From the NCBI RefSeq assembly GCF_030813435.1, contig NZ_JAUSUG010000001.1:372001-436000 (forward strand): a DNA stretch of 64,000 bases, written 5' to 3'. Numbering within the stretch: the first letter of the stretch is position 1; each line of letters begins with the position of its first letter. Under the pieces are notes generated by a model, which made no database searches, was not told where the DNA came from, and saw only the letters and a list, made by a program, of their open reading frames with translations. Of the stretch, positions 32,718 to 41,775 are shown piece after piece. This DNA comes from Evansella vedderi. GTDB lineage: Bacteria; Bacillota; Bacilli; Bacillales; Salisediminibacteriaceae. A program made the position numbers and the translations under genes.

Positions 32718-33602
32718 TTGATTAAAAGAAGAAGTATTTTAATCCCTGTTATATTTTTACTACCTAGTGTTGTTTTTCTATTAACATTTGTTTATATTCC
32801 TCTTTTTCAAAATTTTTATAATAGTTTCTTTAGCTTTTCTGTTTTTTCCCAGACCAAAACCTTTGTTGGAATGGAAAATTTCAGAATATTCTTTAATGAT
32901 AGAGTCGTACCTGTTGCCCTGTTAAATAACTTTAAGTATGCAGTCATTTCTGTCATTTTTCAGGTTGCCTTTGCATTAGTCCTTGCTTATATATTAGAAG
33001 ATAAGATATTTAGAAGAGTTGCTCCATTTTTTAGGGTCGTTTATTTCATGCCGGTGATGATTTCTATTTCTGTAATCGCTTTACTATTTGGTTTTATTTA
33101 TAATCCTCAGATGGGACTTTTAAATAGTTTCCTAGAATTAGTAGGCTTAGGTGATTGGGGAAAACCTTGGTTAGGGAATGCTACCACTGCTATTTATGCC
33201 GTTATTGCCATGTCCCAATGGCAGAGTATCGGATTTATTATGATGTTGTTCATTGTTGCCATTCAGAAAATTCCAAAGGACCTATATGAAGCTGCTGATA
33301 TTGACGGTGCAGGGAAAATAAGAAAGTTTTTTAGTGTGACAGTACCACAGGTGAAAGAGGCTATCTTTGTTAATACATTAATTACCGTAACTGGATCCAT
33401 GCTAGTATTTAACGAACCGTACATTTTAACGAACGGGGGGCCAGGTTTCAGCTCCATGACAATGGCTGTTCATATGTACCAAGAAGGCTTTGTTAAGGAT
33501 AATATGGGCTATGCCTCCACATTAGCCATTTGTATTTTCTTACTATCGGCAATTTTAGCAATCATTCAAATTCGACTGTCCCGTACTGGAAAGGATGATT
33601 GA
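32718..33602 (+). CDS. frlN: ABC transporter permease, fructosamine (FrlN-like)
   Basis: A CUT1-type permease of 294 residues and six membrane segments with the EAA loop EAADIDGAGKIRKFFSVTVP. It forms the channel with FrlM. A TTG at 32718, five bases after AAGGGGTGG, is preferred; the GTG at 32709 lies inside that site. The next gene begins right after its stop. As in B. subtilis, no ATPase gene is in the locus except where FrlP is present; here none is seen, so MsmX or a similar ATPase is expected. Confidence 0.83.
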   Translation: MIKRRSILIPVIFLLPSVVFLLTFVYIPLFQNFYNSFFSFSVFSQTKTFVGMENFRIFFNDRVVPVALLNNFKYAVISVIFQVAFALVLAYILEDKIFRRVAPFFRVVYFMPVMISISVIALLFGFIYNPQMGLLNSFLELVGLGDWGKPWLGNATTAIYAVIAMSQWQSIGFIMMLFIVAIQKIPKDLYEAADIDGAGKIRKFFSVTVPQVKEAIFVNTLITVTGSMLVFNEPYILTNGGPGFSSMTMAVHMYQEGFVKDNMGYASTLAICIFLLSAILAIIQIRLSRTGKDD

Positions 33603-33603
33603 T

Positions 33604-34491
33604 ATGGAACTAATGAAAAAATCAACGACGCTGAAGACCAAAATTGTGAAAAAAACTCCTAAGAAAAAGCGTGAATTCGGCATTGGAGAATTTCTAGTGG
33701 CAATAGGGTTGACTGCCTTTGCTATCATCATCCTGTACCCACTATTGTGGATGGTTATTTCTTCCATGAAAAGCTATGATGAAATCTTTAACGATGTATG
33801 GGGCTTACCAAGCACATGGCTTGTGGGGAACTACGTGGAGGCTTGGTCTAAAGGGATATCCAACTATTTCTTAAATAGTGTGTATGTTACGGGAATTACT
33901 ATTTTTGCCGTCCTGTTGTTTGGATCTATGGCAGCCTTTGTTTTGGCAAGGTATCGGTCGAAATGGATTGATTTGGCGCTCCTTTTTATTATTGGCGGAA
34001 TGATGATGAATCCGCAGGTTGCCTTAATTCCTTTGTTCAATATTTTAAGTACATTGGACTTGATTAATACTCGCTGGGCCCTAATTTTGACCTATGTGGC
34101 TTATCGATTGCCACTATCTGTTTTGTTACTGAGAGCGTATTTCCTGAGTATTCCAAAGGAGCTTGACGAATCGGCAACCATTGATGGATGCAGTGAATGG
34201 GGAATATATACGCGAATATATCTGCCTATTGCCTTACCGATTCTCGTGACAACAGTAGTATTAACCTCTTTCTTTGCATGGAATGAGTTCCTGTTTGCCA
34301 CGATCTTTATCGACTCAGATGTGTTAAAGACAATTCCATCAGGGCTAATGAACTTTAGAGATGCCTTAAGGACCGACTGGGGAGTACTCCTTGCGGGGAT
34401 GGTAATTGCTACGATCCCTATGATTATCCTACTAATCGCTGTTCAAAAATACTTGGTTAGAGGTCTATCGGAAGGTTCCGTAAAAGGTTAA
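33604..34491 (+). CDS. frlM: ABC transporter permease, fructosamine (FrlM-like)
   Basis: The second permease, 295 residues. A lysine-rich cytoplasmic start (MELMKKSTTLKTKIVKK) precedes six membrane segments, with the EAA-type loop DESATIDGCSEWGIYTRIYL. The ATG at 33604 comes one base after the frlN stop and six bases after AAAGGATG. An in-frame ATG at 33595 would overlap frlN. It works with FrlN and FrlO. Confidence 0.83.
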   Translation: MELMKKSTTLKTKIVKKTPKKKREFGIGEFLVAIGLTAFAIIILYPLLWMVISSMKSYDEIFNDVWGLPSTWLVGNYVEAWSKGISNYFLNSVYVTGITIFAVLLFGSMAAFVLARYRSKWIDLALLFIIGGMMMNPQVALIPLFNILSTLDLINTRWALILTYVAYRLPLSVLLLRAYFLSIPKELDESATIDGCSEWGIYTRIYLPIALPILVTTVVLTSFFAWNEFLFATIFIDSDVLKTIPSGLMNFRDALRTDWGVLLAGMVIATIPMIILLIAVQKYLVRGLSEGSVKG

Positions 34492-34507
34492 TAGAAAGGA
34501 AGATACA

Positions 34508-35326
34508 ATGAAAATAATAACTATCGGAGATAATGTTGTGGATTGCTATTTAGATCAGGGGAAGTACTATCCTGGAGGGAACTGCGTCAACGTAGCCGTC
34601 AATTGTAAACGTTCTGGGGCAGAAGAGGTCGGCTATATCGGGGTGTTTGCTACGGACGATAAAGCCGACCATTTAAAAAATGTTTTAGGAGAAGAAAAAG
34701 TGGACTTCCATCGCTCCCGTACTGTGGAGGGCATCAGTGGTCAACCGAAGGTCAATCTATCAGAAGATGGGGATCGAATTTTTGTGGGAGGGCCAACAAA
34801 TACGGTGCGGCATCAAGTGAAAATTAGATTAATACAGGATGACATTGATTATTTGAAGAACTTTCATGTGGCCCATTCGAGCTGTTACTCCTTCTTAGAG
34901 GAGGAGCTTCCAGTTTTATCAGAGCATATTAAAGTATCCTTTGATTTTTCCGATCGCCGTGAGCCTGAATATTTAGGGCGGGTTTGTCCTCACATTTCCT
35001 ACGGTTTTTTCTCAGGGGCAGACCTGAATGAAGAGGAGTTGGAAAGATTGGTAAGTGAGTTAGAAAAATATGATCTTGAAGTAATCGGGATTACTCGAGG
35101 GGCTAGACCTGCATTGTTCATCCACAAAGGGGTAAGATATCACCAGGAAGCTTTGGAGACGGAAGTGGTTGATACAATGGGTGCTGGAGATAGCTTTATA
35201 GCTGGGTTCCTAACAGCATTTGTTGAAACGAAGAATATTGTCCATGCATTGGAAGTGGCTGCTCATAATGCTAGTGTTACTTGTGGTTTTTATGGCGGAT
35301 TTGGCTACCCGAAAGCGTTAGTATAA
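34508..35326 (+). CDS. frlD: Fructosamine 6-kinase, PfkB family (FrlD-like)
   Basis: A PfkB-family sugar kinase of 272 residues that phosphorylates imported fructosyl amino acids at C6 to give the FrlB substrate. PfkB signatures are GGNCVNVAVNCKRSGA near residue 20 and DTMGAGDSFIAGFLTAF near residue 220, which includes the catalytic aspartate. Length is between E. coli (261) and B. subtilis (284) FrlD. AGAAAGGAAG precedes the ATG, 16 bases after frlM. A terminator follows. Confidence 0.85.
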   Translation: MKIITIGDNVVDCYLDQGKYYPGGNCVNVAVNCKRSGAEEVGYIGVFATDDKADHLKNVLGEEKVDFHRSRTVEGISGQPKVNLSEDGDRIFVGGPTNTVRHQVKIRLIQDDIDYLKNFHVAHSSCYSFLEEELPVLSEHIKVSFDFSDRREPEYLGRVCPHISYGFFSGADLNEEELERLVSELEKYDLEVIGITRGARPALFIHKGVRYHQEALETEVVDTMGAGDSFIAGFLTAFVETKNIVHALEVAAHNASVTCGFYGGFGYPKALV

Positions 35327-35338
35327 TGGACCCTTTGT

Positions 35339-35374
35339 AATAGCCTTGTACAATTTGGTGCAAAGGCTATTATT
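35339..35374 (+). terminator. Terminator after frlD
   Basis: AATAGCCTTGTAC (35339-35351) pairs with GTGCAAAGGCTATT (35358-35371), loop six bases, followed by ATTTAAATTTT. The regulator gene therefore probably has its own promoter; TATAAT occurs at about 35494. Confidence 0.75.
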
Positions 35375-35534
35375 TAAATTTTGGATTAGGTGCTTATTAG
35401 ATTAAGGCTCTTTTCACATAGAATGTTGTTTTAAAGTGTAAAAAGCAACAAAGTTTGTGAAAACAGCCTAGATTAAAATTTCTAGTATATGAGATATAAT
35501 GAGAGTAAGTACATTGAGATGAAGAGGTGGGCCT

Positions 35535-36278
35535 ATGTCAAAGGAAAAGTCCGTTCAGTCGGAAAGCCCGGTATTTTTATATGAACAAGTGAAAATTAGA
35601 ATTAAAGAGATGATCGCTAATGGGGAAATCGTCCCCGGTAGGAGGCTTCCTAATGAGACGGAGCTCTGTGAGATGTTTGATACAAGTCGAATTACGATAC
35701 GCAGGGCATTAAAGGAGCTTGCAAGTGAAGGGGTTATCGAAATCATTCATGGTAAAGGCACCTTTGTAAAAATGGAAAAGCGTCAGCTTCATATTTTAAA
35801 CCTAAAGGGGTTTACGGAAGGAGGCCTCGGTCTAACGGAAGAAAATATCACGAAGGAAATATTAGTAAAGGAGATTGAAATGGCAGATGAGAAGCTAATG
35901 AAGCTTTTTGAACGGGAGGAGCCATTTAAGATCTTGAAATTAGTTAGGCTTATTCGAGATGCTGATGTTTTACTAAGTTTTGATTCCGCTTACTTTCCAT
36001 GTGATATCTATCCCGGTATTGAAGAATTAATACAAGATAACGTCTCTACCTTCGATCTTATCAATAATAAATACGGAGTTAAGTTTAAAAAAGCTCGAAA
36101 AGAGATGGATTTCATTCAACCGACAGGGGAAATTAGTGAGGCTCTTGATATTTCAAGCGTGGAACCAGTCATACAAATTGAGAAATTAATCAGAGATGAC
36201 AAGGATATCCCTGTCCATTACTCAATATATTACTTGCCGGCAAATAGGATTAAATTCTATATTGATGTAGATATGTAG
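35535..36278 (+). CDS. frlR: GntR family regulator with UTRA domain (FrlR-like)
   Basis: A 247-residue HutC-type GntR repressor. The N-terminal winged helix (MIANGEIVPGRRLPNETELC, TSRITIRRALKELASEGVIE, HGKGTFV) binds DNA. The UTRA domain (about 95-240) senses a phosphorylated sugar or amino sugar. It lies downstream of frlD and is expected to bind the palindrome over the frlB promoter, with release by a fructosamine phosphate. AGAGGTGG precedes the ATG. Confidence 0.85.
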   Translation: MSKEKSVQSESPVFLYEQVKIRIKEMIANGEIVPGRRLPNETELCEMFDTSRITIRRALKELASEGVIEIIHGKGTFVKMEKRQLHILNLKGFTEGGLGLTEENITKEILVKEIEMADEKLMKLFEREEPFKILKLVRLIRDADVLLSFDSAYFPCDIYPGIEELIQDNVSTFDLINNKYGVKFKKARKEMDFIQPTGEISEALDISSVEPVIQIEKLIRDDKDIPVHYSIYYLPANRIKFYIDVDM

Positions 36279-36356
36279 GGGGACAGACCTCCGATGCGTT
36301 AAATTGTTAAAGTAGCTAACTAATTTGTAGATTATTATTTTAGTTGGAGGATGATT

Positions 36357-37316
36357 ATGAAAAAAGTGGCTGTTATTACCACTGGTGGAACAATTGCTAG
36401 TAAGCATAATAAAGATGGTCGGTTATCCTCCGGTGAAATGACGGGGGAAGAGCTTAATGCTGTATTACATCTCCCTGATAATATTGATATACACATTTAT
36501 TCCTTTTTACAAAAGCCAAGCATGCATATTACATTTTCTGATTTGGACGCAATAAGGGATAAAATCCTCTCTTTATTTTTGGACAAAGCGTTGGATGGTG
36601 TTGTTGTTACCCATGGTACTGATTCCTTGGAGGAATCGGCGTTCTACTTTGATTTGACAATTGATGATCCTCGGCCAATTGTGGTTACTGGTTCCCAGCG
36701 TTCCCCTGAACAGTTAGGTAGTGATGCGTATATTAATTTAAGGCATGCTATTTATTCCGCTTGTGATGAGCACTTGTACAACGTTGGTACTGTGGTGGTC
36801 TTCAATGAACGCGTTTTTTCAGCGAAGTATGTAAAGAAAGAGCACGCATCAAACATACAAGGATTCAATTCATTCGGGTTTGGTTATTTAGGTATTATCG
36901 ATAATGATAAGTTGAAGCTGTATCAAAAACCTATTAAAAGTGAAAAGCACCTTCCTGTAAAGAAAAGAATTCCAACTGTGGAGATCATTAAATGCTATTT
37001 AGGTGCTGATGATAAGTTTATTCGTGCCTGTTTGGGAGAGGGGGTAGATGGTATCATTCTTGAAGGTGTTGGCAGGGGTCAGGTTTCTCCCCTAATGATA
37101 GACGCTATAGAAGAAGCGGTAAAAAAAGGAGTACATGTGGTGATAACAACAGCTACCGAAGAGGGAGAAGTTTACCCCTCCTATGACTACAGGGGGAGTA
37201 CTTACGATTTGTTAAGGGCCGGTATTATTTTAGGAAAGGATTATGATAGTAAAAAGGCAAGGATTAAGCTGATGGCATTATTACGATCGGAAGAAGAAAT
37301 TGGAGAAGAGTTATAG
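36357..37316 (+). CDS. L-asparaginase, cytoplasmic
   Basis: An asparaginase of 319 residues that hydrolyses asparagine, or a related amide, to aspartate and ammonia. The first catalytic threonine lies in TTGGTIAS and the second in VVTHGTDSLEESAFYF. There is no signal peptide. GGAGG at 36346-36350 favours the ATG at 36357, not the one at 36351. It lies 78 bases after frlR, same strand. In Salmonella the fra locus has an asparaginase homologue (FraE) that converts fructose-asparagine to fructose-aspartate, so this gene may deamidate that compound after import. General asparagine use is the alternative. Confidence 0.85.
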   Translation: MKKVAVITTGGTIASKHNKDGRLSSGEMTGEELNAVLHLPDNIDIHIYSFLQKPSMHITFSDLDAIRDKILSLFLDKALDGVVVTHGTDSLEESAFYFDLTIDDPRPIVVTGSQRSPEQLGSDAYINLRHAIYSACDEHLYNVGTVVVFNERVFSAKYVKKEHASNIQGFNSFGFGYLGIIDNDKLKLYQKPIKSEKHLPVKKRIPTVEIIKCYLGADDKFIRACLGEGVDGIILEGVGRGQVSPLMIDAIEEAVKKGVHVVITTATEEGEVYPSYDYRGSTYDLLRAGIILGKDYDSKKARIKLMALLRSEEEIGEEL

Positions 37317-37355
37317 CCTTTTTTGATCTGTCTTAAAGGATTAATTTTTTAAGCT

Positions 37356-37501
37356 AGAGGCTGGGACATAACTAAAGTGTTTAATCAGAAATACGAACAA
37401 TACACTACCTTAGGGAAGTATATTTCCAAAGCGGGTAGATTGCACCTACATCTAGTATGTTCGGATTTCTTATTAGTAAAAATACTTTTGTCCCAGCCTC
37501 T
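37356..37501. repeat. MITE-like element with GAGGCTGGGACA ends, copy A
   Basis: A 146-base element bounded by perfect 13-base inverted ends, AGAGGCTGGGACA and TGTCCCAGCCTCT. Farther in, GAAATACGAACA and the inverted GAAATCCGAACA extend the end similarity to about 45 bases. It shares both halves with copy B at 46436-46919, in inverted orientation. It encodes nothing convincing. Similar GGCTGGGACA repeats are known to me from other Firmicutes. Confidence 0.8.
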
Positions 37502-37594
37502 TCAGATTGTTCGAGAACCTCGCTTAATAGTTTTAAAGAACCTTATTAATAAGGAATATTAAAATTACCCTTAATATAAATTTCACTCACTATC

Positions 37595-38515
37595 TTAAAC
37601 ATCTATATTTAATTTCTTACTTTGCCCTTTAAGAATTTGAAGGGCGGACTCGGTTATGGGGGGAAGGTTAGGACTATTATTCCATACAACTGAGATAGAG
37701 CTGTAGGAATTTTCATTTTTAATATTCATTGCTTTTATTTTTTCGGCGGGCAATAGTTTGATCATATCACTGGGCATTAAAGTAACGCCTATACCACTAG
37801 AGATAAGGTTGGCAATCGTTAACAGTTCTGGCCCCATTCCCATTGTTTTAGGAATAAATCCAGCATTTAAACAAGCGTTCTCCATAGCAAAAAAGAGAGC
37901 GGGCGATTTTATTTTGTCATAGTGGAGGAATGTTTCCCTTTTAAATTCCGAAAGATCTACTGAATCACTGGTGGAAAGGGGATGATTCACTGGGACAACC
38001 ACCTTTAGGGGATGCCTTGTTAATTCAGTTATTTTTAATTGATGGTCCACAAGTTGTCTAACTTCTATTGGTGTTCTTATTAAAGCAATATCACATTCTT
38101 TTTCTTTAACAAGCTCTATTGCATGTTTTGATGAGGTTTCTTCAATATAAAACTCGATGTTTTCAAAGGTTTCCTTTAATTGATTTAATAAGTTAGGAAT
38201 CCAATTACTAGCAGCAGAAGGAACAGTAGCAATTTTGATGGTTGACTGAGGTATAGCCCCCTTTTCAACTAACACCTTAAGAGTTCGTTCGATATTTTCA
38301 AAGGAAGGCATTAAGTGTTTATATAAATATTCCCCTTCTATTGTTAAAGAAACTTTTCTAGTTGTTCTATTGAGAAGCTTAAAACCTAGGTTTTGCTCCA
38401 GTAACGTAATTTGTTGGCTTAGTCCTGGCTGTGAAATATGTAGATCACGAGCAGCTTGACTAAAATTGAGACTGTTAGCTACCTCAAGAAAATAGCGGAG
38501 GGAAAGTAGATTCAT
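37595..38515 (-). CDS. LysR family transcriptional regulator
   Basis: A 306-residue LysR protein with the N-terminal helix-turn-helix (LNFSQAARDLHISQPGLSQQI) and a two-lobed effector domain. It is divergent from the dehydrogenase gene at 38790, which it probably controls. The 274-base gap between them holds an inverted repeat at 38570-38588 of LysR-box type. The effector may be a product or substrate of that dehydrogenase. It resembles the CynR/CatM-type group by general pattern only. Confidence 0.87.
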   Translation of the reverse strand: MNLLSLRYFLEVANSLNFSQAARDLHISQPGLSQQITLLEQNLGFKLLNRTTRKVSLTIEGEYLYKHLMPSFENIERTLKVLVEKGAIPQSTIKIATVPSAASNWIPNLLNQLKETFENIEFYIEETSSKHAIELVKEKECDIALIRTPIEVRQLVDHQLKITELTRHPLKVVVPVNHPLSTSDSVDLSEFKRETFLHYDKIKSPALFFAMENACLNAGFIPKTMGMGPELLTIANLISSGIGVTLMPSDMIKLLPAEKIKAMNIKNENSYSSISVVWNNSPNLPPITESALQILKGQSKKLNIDV

Positions 38516-38569
38516 AAATAATGCAGCTCCTTAGCTGAAACTAATAATAGATACTTAATAATCCGGCGT

Positions 38570-38588
38570 GATATATCCACATTATATC
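38570..38588. promoter_or_regulatory. Candidate LysR-type binding site
   Basis: GATATA-TCCACAT-TATATC is an interrupted inverted repeat about 55 bases upstream of the lysR start, at a position suited to autorepression and activation of the divergent gene. Confidence 0.4.
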
Positions 38589-38789
38589 GAAGGGTAAATG
38601 TAAATGACAACGAAAAAATCTAATAAGATAAGTAAAAGTGTAGCAGTTTAATAAACTTAAATAATACGTTTTAAAAAGTAATATTTATAACTTTAAATTA
38701 TAAATATATAATATTTTCGTATTTCCATTCCTTTCAGTAAATTGTTACATTTTTATTGTAAAAAAGATATTAACTGAAGGAGTGATACT

Positions 38790-39836
38790 ATGCTACCAAA
38801 AAATGATGTTCGTCTTTTGCAGTTTGGTCTAGGTCCCATTGGATTAGAAATTTTAGAAAAATCAAGGAAGCTTCATCAACTGAATATAATAGGAGCTGTT
38901 GATATTGATCCAGAAAAGGTTGGGAAGGATGTAGGTGATTTAATAGGCACCGGCAAACTAGGGTTTCAGGTCGTTTCGGATCTCAACGATTTATCCCTTC
39001 CTCAACAAGAGAATGGTAGAAAGGTAGCCATTCATGCGACTGGTTCAAATTTAGAAAAGGTTTGGCCTCAAATACGGGAATTGTTAGATTACGGTTTTTC
39101 AGTAGTTTCAACCTGTGAAGAATTAGCTTATCCGTGGCATCGGTATCCAAATTTATCCAAAGAAATAGATTATTATGCTAAAAGTAAGGGACAATCGGTT
39201 TTGGGCACTGGTATCAATCCTGGGTTTATTATGGATACCCTAACCATATGTTTTACCTCTGTTACTAACGAAGTTAATAACATTAAAGTTGTTAGAAAAG
39301 TGGATGTTTCCAAAAGGAGAATCCCCCTACAGAAAAAGGTAGGCGTTGGTATGACTAGGGAAGAGTTTAATCAACTAGCCAGTCAAAATAGTATTGGACA
39401 TGTTGGTTTGGAGGAATCGGCCCAGTTAATTGCTTATGGTTTAGGTGTTTCCCTTGGAAAAGTTTATAATACTATCAATCCAGTGATAGCAGAAGAGGAC
39501 ATTCATTTACCTATTGGTCAACTAACAAAAGGTGAAGTAAGTGGACAACATCAGGTCGTTAAAGCAATAACAACAGATGGGAGAAACATTACATTAGAAT
39601 TAATTATGGCGGTCGGGGTTGAACAGGAAGACCGTATTACATTAGAGGGTCAAGAGCCAGTTGAGCTAGTTATTCCCAACGGGATTTTTGGAGATACAGC
39701 AACAGCGGCCATGGCTATTAACACGGCTAAAATTGTAGGGATGGGGAACGTATCTGGTCTATTAACAATGGCAGATATAAACGTTCCTAGAAACCTTCAG
39801 TTAGCCAACAATAATTTTGTTCCATTCCAGTCCTAA
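38790..39836 (+). CDS. 2,4-diaminopentanoate dehydrogenase-like oxidoreductase
   Basis: An NAD(P)-dependent enzyme of 348 residues with an N-terminal dihydrodipicolinate-reductase-like Rossmann fold (LLQFGLGPIGLEILEK, GAVDIDPEKVGKDVGDL, HATGSNLEKVWPQI). It resembles 2,4-diaminopentanoate dehydrogenase (Ord) of ornithine fermentation and its wider family (STCEELAYPW, GTGINPGFIMDTL). No other ornithine-fermentation gene is nearby, so the true substrate is open; a diamino acid or amino acid derivative is likely. GAAGGAGTG precedes the ATG. A terminator follows. Confidence 0.75.
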   Translation: MLPKNDVRLLQFGLGPIGLEILEKSRKLHQLNIIGAVDIDPEKVGKDVGDLIGTGKLGFQVVSDLNDLSLPQQENGRKVAIHATGSNLEKVWPQIRELLDYGFSVVSTCEELAYPWHRYPNLSKEIDYYAKSKGQSVLGTGINPGFIMDTLTICFTSVTNEVNNIKVVRKVDVSKRRIPLQKKVGVGMTREEFNQLASQNSIGHVGLEESAQLIAYGLGVSLGKVYNTINPVIAEEDIHLPIGQLTKGEVSGQHQVVKAITTDGRNITLELIMAVGVEQEDRITLEGQEPVELVIPNGIFGDTATAAMAINTAKIVGMGNVSGLLTMADINVPRNLQLANNNFVPFQS

Positions 39837-39891
39837 TGATGTTTTTACTGTAACAATAGGGTTGGGTTAAGAGTATAAGAAACTCTATATA

Positions 39892-39930
39892 GAACATGGG
39901 ATTTAGTTCCTTTGTTCTTTCTTTTTTACT
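39892..39930 (+). terminator. Terminator after the dehydrogenase gene
   Basis: GAACATGGGA pairs with TTCCTTTGTTC (one internal mismatch), followed by TTTCTTTTTT. Confidence 0.65.
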
Positions 39931-39978
39931 AAGGAAGTTAATTTGAATAGTGTACATTAAGAATATAAAGAAAAGAAT

Positions 39979-40016
39979 GGGGGCGCTCTAAGTGTCTTTC
40001 ACTTTAGAGCACCCTC
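39979..40016 (-). terminator. Terminator of cstA
   Basis: On the minus strand, GAGGGTGCTCTAAAGTG pairs with CACTTAGAGCGCCCCC (two mismatches), followed by ATTCTTTTC. It lies 17 bases past the cstA stop. Confidence 0.7.
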
Positions 40017-40033
40017 ATTAATTAATAACTTTA

Positions 40034-41470
40034 TTAAGCTACTTTACTATAGTTATGATCACCCATCCGTTTATGGGCGATTATTTGTTTTACATACCAT
40101 AAAACGATAAGTATGGTAAGGGCGAAACCGATTATCATGGATACTTCATAACCTAGATTAAAGCCTTCTGGTGCATAGAAGATATAGGTGCATACGACAG
40201 CTGACATAAACATTGCTGGCACACCACACAACCAGTGAAACTTGTTGTTTTTCAGCAAATACATGGCTCCTGTCCAGAGCATTACGGTAGCAACCACTTG
40301 GTTTGTCCATCCTACATAGCGCCATAGGAAGGAGTAATCAATGGTAGATAGGAAAAAGGCTGGTATGGTTACAATTAAAGTGGCAACAATGACGATCCCT
40401 TTTCCATTCACCTTTTTGAATCCCCTTTGCAAAAATTCAATGATTATCATTCGAGAGGAGCGTATCGCCGTATCTCCTGTTGTGATTGGTAATAGGATAA
40501 CACCGAGAATGGCTAGAATTCCTCCTAATGTTCCAAGTAGAGTAGTGGAGATTTCATTTACTACTGCCCCCGGTCCTCCACCTGCAAGTGCAGCCTGTAA
40601 TCCCTCTGTGCCACCGAAGAACGTCATTCCGGCCGCCGCCCAAATAAGGGCAATAATTCCTTCTGCAATCATAGCTCCGTAAAATACCTTTCGCCCATCG
40701 GACTCCTTTTTTAATGTACGGGCAATGATTGGGCTTTGTGTACTATGAAACCCTGAAATGGCCCCACAGGAGATAGTTACCATTAAAAGTGGCCAAATTG
40801 GCAACTCCCCGGGATGGAGATTATCCATTGTTATATTAGGGATTTGTCTATCGGTAAAAATTAAGGCTACAGCGATAGAAATGGCCATAAAGATTAAAAT
40901 ACCGCCAAAAATTGGATAGATCTTTCCGATAATTTTGTTTACAGGAAAAAGAGCTGCTAATAGAAAGTAGCCAAAAATGAATAAAAGTGCAGTCATAAAG
41001 CCTATGGATGTAATCTCCGCAATTAATTGAGCTGGGCCAGCAACGAATGCTGCTGCAACTAATATCATTAATACAAGGGAAACGATACTAACAAATACTT
41101 GTACCGTTTTTCCTAAATATCGGCCAACGAGTGTTGGGTACTGTGCCCCGTTATGACGTAAAGAAAGCATTCCTGAGAAGTAGTCATGTACGGCCCCGGC
41201 AAAAATACATCCCACAACGATCCAAATAAAGGCGACTGGACCATATAGGGCCCCCATGATGGCACCAAAAATTGGTCCTAAGCCCGCAATATTTAGGAGC
41301 TGAATTAGGCTTCCTTTCCACCAAGGCATGGGCACATAATCTAAACTGTCTGATTTAGAATAAGCGGGTGTTGGCTGTTTATCGTTGATTCCAAAAACAC
41401 GTTCAACCACCTTTGAATAAACCATGTAGCCGGTAATTAATAGAATAATAGCAATAAAGAATGTTACCAT
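40034..41470 (-). CDS. cstA: Carbon starvation protein CstA family transporter
   Basis: A membrane protein of 478 residues and about 12-13 segments. It belongs to the CstA family, which takes up pyruvate or peptides when carbon is limiting. Family features are GPIFGAIMGALYGPVAFIWI and GAVHDYFSGMLSLRHNGAQYP in the first third and GAISGFHSTQSPIIARTL in the middle. It is shorter than E. coli CstA (701) and B. subtilis CstA (598), as in the short subfamily. TCAGGAGAGA precedes the ATG. A cre-like site lies 200 bases upstream, in line with catabolite repression. Confidence 0.87.
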   Translation of the reverse strand: MVTFFIAIILLITGYMVYSKVVERVFGINDKQPTPAYSKSDSLDYVPMPWWKGSLIQLLNIAGLGPIFGAIMGALYGPVAFIWIVVGCIFAGAVHDYFSGMLSLRHNGAQYPTLVGRYLGKTVQVFVSIVSLVLMILVAAAFVAGPAQLIAEITSIGFMTALLFIFGYFLLAALFPVNKIIGKIYPIFGGILIFMAISIAVALIFTDRQIPNITMDNLHPGELPIWPLLMVTISCGAISGFHSTQSPIIARTLKKESDGRKVFYGAMIAEGIIALIWAAAGMTFFGGTEGLQAALAGGGPGAVVNEISTTLLGTLGGILAILGVILLPITTGDTAIRSSRMIIIEFLQRGFKKVNGKGIVIVATLIVTIPAFFLSTIDYSFLWRYVGWTNQVVATVMLWTGAMYLLKNNKFHWLCGVPAMFMSAVVCTYIFYAPEGFNLGYEVSMIIGFALTILIVLWYVKQIIAHKRMGDHNYSKVA

Positions 41471-41670
41471 CGTTGTCTCTCCTGACTTTAGTATATTGTA
41501 ATGTGTATCTTTGCATTGTACTGGTTATTACCTGGCACTAAATGTAGATAATAAATTATTGGAGTATATTGAATATTTTAATCACTTCATCCTGCTAAAA
41601 CAAGTACTTTTTTCTGAAAATACTATAAATTCAAAACAATGGTGTGTGTGAAATGTTGATTTTACAAAGG

Positions 41671-41684
41671 GGATAGCGTTTACA
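41671..41684 (-). promoter_or_regulatory. Candidate cre site upstream of cstA
   Basis: On the minus strand TGTAAACGCTATCC matches the cre consensus TGNAANCGNWNNCA except the last base. It lies about 200 bases upstream of the cstA ATG, in the 305-base gap 41471-41775, where I see no gene. Confidence 0.5.
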
Positions 41685-41727
41685 ATGTTATTTTAAAAAA
41701 ATTTATTTGCCGGCGACTTTCTAAAAA

Positions 41728-41768
41728 AAAACAAACAGGAAAGTTACTACTGACTCCTGTTTGTTTTG
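41728..41768 (-). terminator. Terminator of the CBO0543-like gene
   Basis: AAAACAAACAGGA (41728-41740) pairs perfectly with TCCTGTTTGTTTT (41755-41767). On the minus strand it is followed by a run of T. Confidence 0.85.
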
Positions 41769-41775
41769 GACTACC

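Noticed and set aside
37377-37562. 61-residue reading frame inside repeat copy A
   Set aside because: It lies within the repeat, has no ribosome site, and its codons are shared with non-coding parts of copy B.
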